In this document: piece after piece, positions 4,270 to 10,697 of the stretch
Position numbering within the stretch: the stretch's first letter is position 1
Layout of the letters: each line of letters begins with the position of its first letter
NCBI GenBank assembly: GCA_020444765.1
Contig: JAGRHW010000103.1
Coordinates: forward strand, 1 to 10,697
Source: Gammaproteobacteria bacterium
Lineage (GTDB): Bacteria > Pseudomonadota > Gammaproteobacteria > Granulosicoccales > Granulosicoccaceae
Direction of reading: 5' to 3'
DNA length: 10,697 bases
Program-made: the position numbers and the translations under genes
Notes under the pieces: model-generated
Seen by the model: the letters and a program-made list of their open reading frames with translations, nothing else
What the model was told of the DNA's origin: nothing
The model's database searches: none

Positions 4270-6166
4270 TATCGCTGATACCGAAACGACTCTGATCAGG
4301 CTGGCGCTGCTTAATGCGCAGCAGCATGGCGCGGCTGTCGCCATGCGGGAGAAAGATCGCGGCATCTGGCGGGAGACGACCTGGAGCGCCTATCTTGAAG
4401 AAGTGCTGGCGCTAGCGGCCGGCCTCGATGCGCTGGGTATCGCGCCGGGCGATGCGGCGATGATTCTGGGCGACAATCGCGTGCGGCTCTATATGGGCAT
4501 GGTCTCCTGCGCAACCTTGCGGGTTTACCCGATGCCGACTTATCCGGGTGCCACGCTTGAAGAATTGCAGCATTTTGCCGGTGTGGCTCGAGTTACCGCT
4601 GCGCTGGCCGAGGATCAGGAGCACGTCGACAAAGCCCTCGATCTGCGTGCCGGTGGCGCCGGGATCGAGCATATCATCTATGATGATTCACGTGGTCTGG
4701 CAGACTACGATGTGCCAGGTTTGATTTCCTGGGAAGACGTGCTGGCCAAAGGTCGGGTCAGACTGAAGGACGAGCCCGATTTGCGTGATGCGCTGATCAG
4801 CCGCTCTGGCCCCGAAGATCCGGCGGTATTCCTGCATTCATCGGGCACTACCGGCAAACCCAAAGGCATTGTCCTGTCGCAGCGTAACGCCATCGCAGCG
4901 GCGCATAACGGCCGCGCGGCGGGGATGTTCGGCAAAGGCGAGGAGCTTCTGGCCTATTTGCCGATGGCCTGGGTTGGCGATTTCGAACTGGCCGTGGGCG
5001 CAGCGCTCACGCATCGCTTCATCGTCAATGTGCCGGAGCGTCAGGAAACCGTGCTGCGCGACATGCGCGAGATCGCACCGACGCTTTACCTTGCCGCGCC
5101 GCGCAGCTGGGACAGCATTCTGACCACCATTCAGGTGGGCATGGAGAATTCCACCTGGCTAAAGAAGAAAATCTACCATTTCTTTATGGATCGCGCCGTC
5201 GACTCCGAGCGCCGCAAGCTCAAGGGCGAGAGGGCTTCGGGGCTGTTAGGGCTGGGGCGGCTGCTGGGTAATGCGCTGGTTTTCGGGCCGATCAAGGATC
5301 AGTTCGGCATGAGCCGTGTGGATCATGCTTTTACCGGCGGCGAGGCGATCGGCGAAGACACCTTTGTTTTCTACCGCGCGCTCGGGATCAAGCTGCGCCA
5401 GCTTTACGGGCAGACCGAGAACAGCGCGCTCAATGCCGTTCAAACGGCCGATGAAGTACAGCTGCACACCGTGGGCCGGCCCTTGCCGGGAGTCGAGATC
5501 ATTATTGCTGAAGACGGCGAGATCCTGTTGCGTGGGCAGAGTGTGTTTGCCGGCTATTACCAGAACGAAGAGGCGACTGCCGAGAGCCTGCGCGATGGCT
5601 GGCTGCATACCGGCGACGCGGGCTACTTCGAGGAAGACGGACATCTCGTGGTGCTGGGCCGGGTTTCAGAGGTGGTGTATACCGCCGCCGGCGAACGCTA
5701 TGTGCCGAACTATATCGAGAACCGTCTGAAGTTCAGCCCCTATATCAAGGATGCCGCGGTGGTCGGCGCCGGGCGCCACGAACTGACGGGGATGATCTGC
5801 ATCGACTTCGAGGCGGTCGGGCACTGGGCCGAGGTGCACGGCGTGCCTTATGTTTCCTATGCGGAACTGTCGCAGCGCGCGGAGGTGGCCGGTCTGATCC
5901 GTGAGGCGTTCGAACGGGTGAATCAGGCTTTGCCCAAGGGCCTGAGTCTCAAGCGTTTCGTCTGTTTGCACAAAGAGTTCGATCCGGATGACGGCGAGAT
6001 CACCCGCACTCGCAAATTACGCCGCAAGGTGGTCGAGGAGCGCTATGCCGGGGTGATCGATGCGCTTTATTCCGGCGCGTCGAGTGTCCATGTCAAAGCC
6101 GCGGTGACCTATGAAAACGGCGAGCGTGGCACGGTGGATCGCACCCTGAAAGTTGAGGAGGTTTGA
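4256..6166 (+). CDS. AMP-forming long-chain acyl-CoA synthetase/ligase (FAA1-like)
   Basis: This 636-residue ANL-superfamily enzyme should adenylate a carboxylic acid with ATP and transfer it to CoA. Visible motifs are the P-loop SSGTTGKPKG (195-204), YGQTE (384-388), GWLHTGD (448-454), and a hinge region beginning LGRVSEVVY (467-475). The usual Lys/Asp of RxKD is changed to S-E there. The C-terminal DGEITRTRKLRRKVV (579-593) places the likely catalytic lysine near K587. YVPNYIENRLKFSPYIKDAAVVG and the overall length place it with long-chain acyl-CoA synthetases rather than short acetyl-CoA types, although related operon-borne enzymes may act on aromatic or branched acids. GGAG (4246-4249) precedes the ATG by 6 nt, and the gene overlaps the ATPase by 14 nt. 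Its position inside the importer operon suggests activation of the imported acid; the substrate is unknown. Confidence 0.93.
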   Translation: MPASNIADTETTLIRLALLNAQQHGAAVAMREKDRGIWRETTWSAYLEEVLALAAGLDALGIAPGDAAMILGDNRVRLYMGMVSCATLRVYPMPTYPGATLEELQHFAGVARVTAALAEDQEHVDKALDLRAGGAGIEHIIYDDSRGLADYDVPGLISWEDVLAKGRVRLKDEPDLRDALISRSGPEDPAVFLHSSGTTGKPKGIVLSQRNAIAAAHNGRAAGMFGKGEELLAYLPMAWVGDFELAVGAALTHRFIVNVPERQETVLRDMREIAPTLYLAAPRSWDSILTTIQVGMENSTWLKKKIYHFFMDRAVDSERRKLKGERASGLLGLGRLLGNALVFGPIKDQFGMSRVDHAFTGGEAIGEDTFVFYRALGIKLRQLYGQTENSALNAVQTADEVQLHTVGRPLPGVEIIIAEDGEILLRGQSVFAGYYQNEEATAESLRDGWLHTGDAGYFEEDGHLVVLGRVSEVVYTAAGERYVPNYIENRLKFSPYIKDAAVVGAGRHELTGMICIDFEAVGHWAEVHGVPYVSYAELSQRAEVAGLIREAFERVNQALPKGLSLKRFVCLHKEFDPDDGEITRTRKLRRKVVEERYAGVIDALYSGASSVHVKAAVTYENGERGTVDRTLKVEEV

Positions 6167-7054
6167 GTGGACGCGTTATTACTGGCGGAACTGGCAATCA
6201 ACGGGGCGTTTACGGGCCTGCTTTATTCGCTGTTCGCGTTCGGTCTCGTCTTGATCTACAAATCCTCATCGGTGCCGAATCTCGCGCAAGGCGCGTTGAC
6301 GATGCTGGGCGGTTATGTCGTGCTGGAGTTGACCACGCAACTGGGTTTGCCGTTTTGGCTGGCGATCCCGCTGGGCGCGGTGGTGATGTTTTTCTTCGGG
6401 CTGGGGGTGGAGCGGGTGGCGCTGCGACGTCTTGCCGGGCAACCGATCATCATGATTCTGATGATGACGCTTGGGCTCGAAATCCTGATCCGCAGTGGCA
6501 CCATGGCGATCTGGGGCGGCACGACCCGGCCGATGGGGCTGGGCGTGAGTTTCGATCCGCTGTTTGTCGGGCCGCTGCTGCTCAGCCGTCTGCATCTGAT
6601 CGGTGCGGTGGTTTCGCTGGTGATGTTTGTGCTAGTGATCATCTTCTTCCGCACCCGGCTTGGTGTGCGGCTGCGGGCGATCTCCGATGACTACACCGCT
6701 TCCTGGTCGATCGGTATTCCGGTCGAGCGCGGGGTTGGTTTGTCCTGGGGGCTGGCATCGGTTTGTGCGCTTTCCGCCGCGGTTCTGTGGGGCGAAATTC
6801 AGGGTGTCGATCAGTCCTTGTCGCTGCTTCTGCTCAAGGGGCTCACGGTTGCGCTTCTGGGCGGGCTCGACAGTATTCTCGGTGCCTTGATCGCCGGTAT
6901 CCTGCTGGGGATCGTGGAGGCGGTCGGATCGGCCGTCCTCGATCCGATGGTCGGTGGCGGCAGCCGCGACCTGATCGTCGCTGCCGTACTGATCCTGACG
7001 GTCATGATCCGTCCACATGGCCTGTTCGGCCGCGAACATATCGAGAGGCTCTGA
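6167..7054 (+). CDS. LivH-type ABC transporter permease
   Basis: This 295-residue inner-membrane protein consists largely of hydrophobic helices, for example about 14-31, 43-57, 62-80, 93-110, 142-161, 191-209, 221-250 and 268-282. That is about eight segments, as in LivH permeases. The cytoplasmic loop RTRLGVRLRAISDDYTASWSIGIPV (162-186) corresponds to the coupling region that contacts the ATPases. GLTVALLGGLDSILGALIAG and the ending IRPHGLFGRE are family signatures. The start is GTG 6167, immediately after the ligase TGA (6164-6166), with AGGAGG at 6156-6161 five bases upstream. It forms the translocation channel with the LivM-type permease. Substrate specificity is not visible. Confidence 0.92.
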   Translation: MDALLLAELAINGAFTGLLYSLFAFGLVLIYKSSSVPNLAQGALTMLGGYVVLELTTQLGLPFWLAIPLGAVVMFFFGLGVERVALRRLAGQPIIMILMMTLGLEILIRSGTMAIWGGTTRPMGLGVSFDPLFVGPLLLSRLHLIGAVVSLVMFVLVIIFFRTRLGVRLRAISDDYTASWSIGIPVERGVGLSWGLASVCALSAAVLWGEIQGVDQSLSLLLLKGLTVALLGGLDSILGALIAGILLGIVEAVGSAVLDPMVGGGSRDLIVAAVLILTVMIRPHGLFGREHIERL

Positions 7055-7055
7055 C

Positions 7056-8129
7056 ATGTTTTACCGTCAAGCCGGTGTCCGGCACGTCAACTATGTTTCC
7101 GACAGTCGCCTGTTCAAGGTCAGGGCCGATCGTTATCTGATCACCGCCTTGTTTGTCCTGGGGCTGGCGGCGCCCTTTCTGGTTGGTGATCTGTATCTCA
7201 GCAGCTATTTATTGCCCTGGTTGATCTGGACGGCTGCAGCGCTCGGGCTGAATCTGCTTTCCGGCTGGGCTGGGCAGCTGCATCTGGGCTACGCCGCGGT
7301 GATGGCGGTGGGTGCCTACAGCGCTGTGCATGCTGCAAGGTTCGGCATTCCCTGGGAGATCGCGCTGCTTATCGGCGGGGCCATGGCTGCGGTGATTGGC
7401 AGTCTGTTCGCTTTTGCCGCGTTGCGGGTGAAAGGGCTTTATCTGGCGATCACCACGCTTGCCATGCAGTTTGTCATGGACTGGGTGCTGGGCCATGTGC
7501 CGGCGATCACCGGCGGCAGCCATGCCTCCCTGCAGGCGCCGACATTCCGTCTGCTGGGCATGCCGATCACTTCGGATGCAGGGCTGTATTATGTGGCTTT
7601 CGGCTGGTGCGTACTGGTCACGGTTTTTCTGCTCAATATGCGCCGCACCGGTTTGGGCCGGGCGCTGGTCGCCGTGCGGGAGAAGGATTTTGCCGCGGCG
7701 ATCCTGGGCGTCAACAGTTTTGCCTACAAACTCATCGCCTTTGCGGCATCCTCTTTTATTGCCGGGGTGACAGGGGCGTTGCTGGTGGCGACTTTTTATT
7801 TTCTCGTGACGCCGGAACAGTTTACCGTAAATGTTTCTATCCAGGTACTTGCCATGGTGATCGTCGGCGGCCTGGCGAGCATTATCGGCACCTATATGGG
7901 TGTCGCGCTGATCCTGTTGGTGCCGGGCCTGATTAACAATTTTTTCGCTTGGGCCACCTCGGCGCTGAATCTGACGGTCAATGTCGAAACCATGGCGCAT
8001 TTGCCGACGGCAACCTACGGTGCGCTGATCGTTGGTTTTCTGCTGCTCGAGCCGCTGGGGCTCGGCAAGCTTTACGGTAATCTGCGGGATTATCTGATGG
8101 TCTGGCCATTTGAAAAAATGAAGCGTTGA
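7056..8129 (+). CDS. LivM-type ABC transporter permease
   Basis: The chosen start is ATG 7056, preceded by GAGAGG (7043-7048). It begins one base after the LivH-type stop and gives 357 residues. An in-frame ATG at 7017 would add 13 residues and overlap livH-like coding by 38 nt without a good ribosome-binding site. A charged N-terminal segment of about 26 residues precedes the first helix (about 27-44). Family landmarks are ALGLNLLSGWAGQLHLGYA (62-80), LRVKGLYLAITTLA (123-136) and the cytoplasmic coupling loop GLGRALVAVREKDFAAAILG (199-218). Further helices follow, including VIVGGLASIIGTYMG and ALIVGFLLLEPLGLG. The protein is an inner-membrane partner of the LivH-type permease in the importer. 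It lies 12 nt before the LivF-type gene, in the same operon. Confidence 0.92.
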   Translation: MFYRQAGVRHVNYVSDSRLFKVRADRYLITALFVLGLAAPFLVGDLYLSSYLLPWLIWTAAALGLNLLSGWAGQLHLGYAAVMAVGAYSAVHAARFGIPWEIALLIGGAMAAVIGSLFAFAALRVKGLYLAITTLAMQFVMDWVLGHVPAITGGSHASLQAPTFRLLGMPITSDAGLYYVAFGWCVLVTVFLLNMRRTGLGRALVAVREKDFAAAILGVNSFAYKLIAFAASSFIAGVTGALLVATFYFLVTPEQFTVNVSIQVLAMVIVGGLASIIGTYMGVALILLVPGLINNFFAWATSALNLTVNVETMAHLPTATYGALIVGFLLLEPLGLGKLYGNLRDYLMVWPFEKMKR

Positions 8130-8141
8130 GCGGAGATGGGA

Positions 8142-8951
8142 ATGACTGAAGAAAATGCAGGCCTGACTCTCACGCTCAACAGTATCGAGGTGTTGTACGA
8201 CAACGTGATCCTGGCGATCAAGGGTGTCTCTCTTGAAGTACCTCAAGGCGGCATGGTGGCGTTGCTCGGTTCCAACGGTGCGGGCAAAAGCACTACGCTC
8301 AAAGCCATCAGCGGCCTGCTGGCGCCGGAGCGTGGCAAGGTCAGTCGCGGGGAGATCCGCTTTGGCGGACAGCTGCTGAACGGCCTGCCGCCGCAGGACC
8401 GAGTACGGCTCGGAATCTGCCATGTGATCGAAGGGCGGCGCGTGTTCGAGCACCTGACACCGGACGAAAACCTCGAAGCCGCGGCGCCGCTTTCCCTGTC
8501 ACGTCAGCAAACCGCCCGGGAGATGGATCGTATTTATGACTATTTCCCCCGCCTGGCGCAACGGCGAAAAGCGCAAGCCGGGTACTTGTCCGGAGGAGAG
8601 CAGCAGATGCTGGCTATCGGCCGGGCGCTGATGACACAGCCGCGCCTGCTGATGCTGGACGAACCCAGCCTCGGGCTGGCTCCGTTTCTGGTGCATGAGA
8701 TTTTTGGCATTCTTACCCGGATCAACCGTGAATTCGGTTTATCGGTACTGGTTGTCGAGCAGAATGCTTTGGCCACGCTGGATATCGTCAGCGAGGGTTA
8801 TCTGATCGAAAACGGGCGCATCGTGATGCATGACACGGCAGACGCGCTGAAGGCGAACTCGGATATTCAGGAATTCTATCTAGGTGGAGGTGAGGGCAAA
8901 AACTATCACGATATCAAGCATTACCGAAGGCGCAAACGCTGGCTTTCCTGA
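8142..8951 (+). CDS. LivF-type ABC transporter ATP-binding protein
   Basis: This is the second ATPase of the importer. ATG 8142 is preferred because GCGGAG (8130-8135) lies 6 nt upstream; an in-frame ATG at 8136 abuts that site and would add only two residues. The 269-residue product has Walker A GSNGAGKST (43-51), VIEGRRVFEHLT (95-106, the usual LivF EGR segment in the Q-loop area), a complete signature LSGGEQQ (149-155), Walker B LLMLDEP (169-175), and VVEQNA with Q replacing the H-loop His, as usual in LivF. The C-terminus extends beyond a classical LivF, ending KHYRRRKRWLS. I recall this extension in LivF proteins of operons that also hold a CoA ligase. It pairs with the LivG-type ATPase, whose signature is degenerate. 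Confidence 0.93.
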   Translation: MTEENAGLTLTLNSIEVLYDNVILAIKGVSLEVPQGGMVALLGSNGAGKSTTLKAISGLLAPERGKVSRGEIRFGGQLLNGLPPQDRVRLGICHVIEGRRVFEHLTPDENLEAAAPLSLSRQQTAREMDRIYDYFPRLAQRRKAQAGYLSGGEQQMLAIGRALMTQPRLLMLDEPSLGLAPFLVHEIFGILTRINREFGLSVLVVEQNALATLDIVSEGYLIENGRIVMHDTADALKANSDIQEFYLGGGEGKNYHDIKHYRRRKRWLS

Positions 8952-8978
8952 GTCCGTGGCGCCCGCATTCAAATAGTG

Positions 8979-8984
8979 AGGAGG
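8979..8984 (+). promoter_or_regulatory. Strong ribosome-binding site of the substrate-binding protein gene
   Basis: AGGAGG lies five A residues before the ATG at 8990. A strong site fits the usual need for excess binding protein over the membrane subunits. The 38-nt gap after the LivF-type gene shows no promoter or terminator. Confidence 0.6.
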
Positions 8985-8989
8985 AAAAA

Positions 8990-10243
8990 ATGAAACCTGT
9001 CAACTGGTTTAAATCAGCTGCCCTGGTGGCCGCGGTCGGGCTTGCCGGTACCGTCACTTCGGTGCAGGCGGCGGATACGCTGCGTTTTGCGCAGTGTTAC
9101 GATCTGAGTAAATCCTATACGTTCATCACCCCGCAAGTCTCTCAGGCCGGGCATGACCTGGCGACCCTGATCAACATGAAAGGCGGTATCAGCGGCAAAC
9201 AGATCGAGATGATCACGCAGGATCACGGCAACGAGCCGCAACGTGGCATAGAATGTTATGAACGCCAGAAGCGTGATGGCGTCTTTATGTTTGAGTTTTT
9301 ATCCACACCGGTGGTCAATGCGGCAATCAAGCGAATCATGAAGGATGAGAACGTGCTGTTGCAATCCTTTGTGGGCCGTGGTGACGCGATCGACGGTTCG
9401 GTGTTCAAATGGAGCTTTCCGGTAGGCCCGAGCTATTGGGGGCAGGCCGCCAACGATATAGCTTATATCAAGGAGCAATTGGGCGGTGATCTGAAAGATG
9501 CCAAGATCGCTTTCACTTATCTCGACTACCCCTTCGGTCAGGAACCGATCGGTGTTCTGCAAACCCTGGCCGAGAAGGAAGGCTTTGAACTGAAACTGTT
9601 CCCGGTCGCTTTGCCCGGTAATGATCAGGCCTCGACCTGGACCCAGATGCGCCGCTATCAGCCTGATTATATCGTCAGCTGGCTGTTGGCCGGCGGCCAT
9701 GTTGTCGCCGCGCGCGAAATGAAGCGCAACGGCATACCGCTGGATAAATACATCTCGGTCAACTGGTTCAACGAGGTGGATATCGCTAATCTCGGCGCCG
9801 CAGAAGCCAAGGGCATCAAGCGCGGCACCAGTGTGGTTGGTGGTCAGAATGTACCGATCATTCAGGAGATTATCTCCACGCTTTATGAAAACGGTAAAGG
9901 CAATGGTCCGCGTGAGAAGGTTAATGACGTATATTACAACACCGGACTTGCGATTTACTCGGTAGCCTTCGAAGCCGCCCGGATTGCGCTGGAAACCTCC
10001 GGTGAATTCACACCCGCCAGCATGAAGGCCGCGCTGGAAAGCTTGAAGGACTTTGACGCCAACGGTTTGATGGCGCCTGTGACCGTAACGCCAGAGGACC
10101 ACGGCGGTGGTGGAAAAACCCGCATCGAAATGTGGGACGGAACCAAGTGGGTTCCTCAAAGCGACTGGATCTCGGCCTATAATGACGTCATCTGGGAAGT
10201 CGTGAAAAAGTACTCGGCGGAATTCGCCGCTGAAAACGACTGA
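8990..10243 (+). CDS. LivK-type periplasmic substrate-binding protein of the importer
   Basis: This 417-residue protein has a Sec signal peptide: a positive start (MKPVNWFK), hydrophobic ALVAAVGLAG, and a signal peptidase I site VQA|AD after residue 27. The mature part matches type I periplasmic binding proteins (Peripla_BP_6), for example GHDLATLINMKGGISGKQIE (54-73), KIAFTYLDYPFGQE and YNTGLAIYSVAFEAARIALE. The mature protein has just two cysteines, C36 and C89, both in the N-terminal lobe; they could form a disulfide, as in Leu/Ile/Val-binding protein. No lipobox cysteine follows the signal, so it should be a free periplasmic protein. It delivers the substrate to the LivH/LivM-type channel. 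It is the last gene of the operon, followed by a strong terminator. The ligand is not predictable by eye; the ligase in the operon suggests a carboxylic acid rather than an amino acid (inference). Confidence 0.92.
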   Translation: MKPVNWFKSAALVAAVGLAGTVTSVQAADTLRFAQCYDLSKSYTFITPQVSQAGHDLATLINMKGGISGKQIEMITQDHGNEPQRGIECYERQKRDGVFMFEFLSTPVVNAAIKRIMKDENVLLQSFVGRGDAIDGSVFKWSFPVGPSYWGQAANDIAYIKEQLGGDLKDAKIAFTYLDYPFGQEPIGVLQTLAEKEGFELKLFPVALPGNDQASTWTQMRRYQPDYIVSWLLAGGHVVAAREMKRNGIPLDKYISVNWFNEVDIANLGAAEAKGIKRGTSVVGGQNVPIIQEIISTLYENGKGNGPREKVNDVYYNTGLAIYSVAFEAARIALETSGEFTPASMKAALESLKDFDANGLMAPVTVTPEDHGGGGKTRIEMWDGTKWVPQSDWISAYNDVIWEVVKKYSAEFAAEND

Positions 10244-10263
10244 CATTTCTGTCGTGTGAAAAC

Positions 10264-10296
10264 CAAAAGGGCCGTACATCAAGTGCGGCCCTTTTG
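10264..10296. terminator. Strong bidirectional rho-independent terminator between convergent genes
   Basis: CAAAAGGGCCG (10264-10274) is the exact reverse complement of CGGCCCTTTTG (10286-10296), giving an 11-bp stem around an 11-nt loop. A T-run is present on both strands (TTTT at 10292-10295 for plus, and the complement of AAAA at 10265-10268 for minus). It lies 20 nt after the binding-protein stop and 37 nt past the stop of the convergent dehydrogenase, so it can serve both transcripts. Confidence 0.85.
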
Positions 10297-10332
10297 CGTT
10301 GAGGGGAGCGTGACCTTATTTGACGATGGCGT

Positions 10333-10697
10333 TTATGTGGGTATTGTCAGCAGAGAAACACCCAGACGGGCGCGCCGGATCAGCCAGGGGCTGGGTCGGT
10401 ATCGGGGGTCACGGTAGTAGCTGTGTAGTTCGTCGAGGATGTGCAGTACTCGACGAGGACCCAGGGTGTCGCCGAGTGCCAGCGGGCCTTGTGGATAGGC
10501 CAGTCCGAGAGTTACGGCGCGGTCTATGTCCTGTGGTGTGGCGATTTGTTGCTGGGCCATGTCGCAGCCGATATTAACAACCATCGCCAGCACGCGTTGT
10601 ACGACAAAGCCGGGGCTGTCCTGGATCAGGCTGACCGGGAAGCCGGCAGCGGCCAGGGCTGCCCAGGTTGCGTTACGGACTACGGGCGCGGTGACCG
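10333..10697 (-). CDS. 3-hydroxyacyl-CoA dehydrogenase, C-terminal part, 5' end cut by window edge
   Basis: The frame is open at the right edge and reads 120 residues to a TAA at 10335-10333. It begins in the last part of the NAD-binding domain and continues with DSPGFVVQRVLAMVVNIG, the usual entry into the C-terminal 3HCDH domain. ATPQDIDRAVTLGLAYPQGPL and ALGDTLGPRRVLHILDELH follow, both typical of that domain. Family members oxidise 3-hydroxyacyl-CoA to 3-ketoacyl-CoA with NAD. The ending PSPWLIRRARLGVSLL resembles dehydrogenases with a second C-terminal helical domain (PaaH/HbdA-like); the rest of the gene is needed to decide. It is convergent with the transporter operon and fits the acyl-CoA theme of the window. 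Confidence 0.85.
   Translation of the reverse strand, partial: VTAPVVRNATWAALAAAGFPVSLIQDSPGFVVQRVLAMVVNIGCDMAQQQIATPQDIDRAVTLGLAYPQGPLALGDTLGPRRVLHILDELHSYYRDPRYRPSPWLIRRARLGVSLLTIPT

Noticed and set aside
7017..7055. Longer LivM-type start at ATG 7017
   Set aside because: It would overlap the LivH-type gene by 38 nt without a ribosome-binding site. ATG 7056 has GAGAGG 7 nt upstream and begins right after the LivH-type stop.
7209..8453. Long antisense open frame (414 codons) opposite the LivM- and LivF-type genes
   Set aside because: It is the complement of two clearly conserved genes. The product is rich in His, Gln and Arg with no recognisable domain, as expected for a shadow frame in GC-rich DNA.
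9299..10282. Long antisense open frame (327 codons) opposite the binding-protein gene
   Set aside because: The sense strand encodes a convincing secreted binding protein. The antisense product shows no family signature and its start lies in the terminator region.

Overview
This window looks like a chromosomal catabolic region of a moderately GC-rich proteobacterium, most likely a gammaproteobacterium. That placing rests on the gene families and on a MerR regulator resembling LiuR; it is inferred from remembered protein families, not from a search. I see no RNA genes, insertion sequences, CRISPR arrays, prophage or defence genes.

Left block (1-2749) is built around a divergent intergenic region. 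On the minus strand a hotdog-fold thioesterase (923-1357) is followed by a DUF1989/urea-carboxylase-associated-type protein (851 down to the left edge, incomplete). On the plus strand a MerR-family regulator (GTG start at 1480) overlaps an ECHDC3-like enoyl-CoA hydratase homologue (1952-2749). A 20-bp near-perfect palindrome at 1414-1433 lies between the two transcripts and is a good candidate operator for the MerR protein.

Middle gap (2750-3385) has no convincing long gene. It holds a rho-independent-like terminator (2917-2942), other hairpins and a 20-bp palindrome next to promoter-like hexamers (3001-3032). At its right end is an unlisted 25-codon leader ORF (3386-3463) with a very strong Shine-Dalgarno sequence. 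Its stop overlaps the ATG of the next gene (ATGA), and that gene has no ribosome-binding site of its own.

Right block (3460-10243) is a tightly packed plus-strand operon. It encodes a LivG-type ATPase, a long AMP-forming acyl-CoA ligase, LivH- and LivM-type permeases, a LivF-type ATPase and a LivK-type periplasmic binding protein. All the parts of a branched-chain amino acid type (HAAT) ABC importer are present, with a CoA ligase embedded among them. The likely job is uptake of a carboxylate (aromatic, fatty or branched-chain acid) coupled to CoA activation in the cytoplasm; the substrate cannot be read from the sequence. A strong bidirectional terminator (10264-10296) separates the operon from a convergent minus-strand 3-hydroxyacyl-CoA dehydrogenase that is incomplete at the right edge.

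The thioesterase, enoyl-CoA hydratase homologue, CoA ligase and hydroxyacyl-CoA dehydrogenase together point to acyl-CoA (beta-oxidation-like) metabolism. I found no clearly new enzymatic system. The best leads for novelty are the coupled leader ORF, the palindromic regulatory sites, and the hydratase homologue that lacks both catalytic glutamates.
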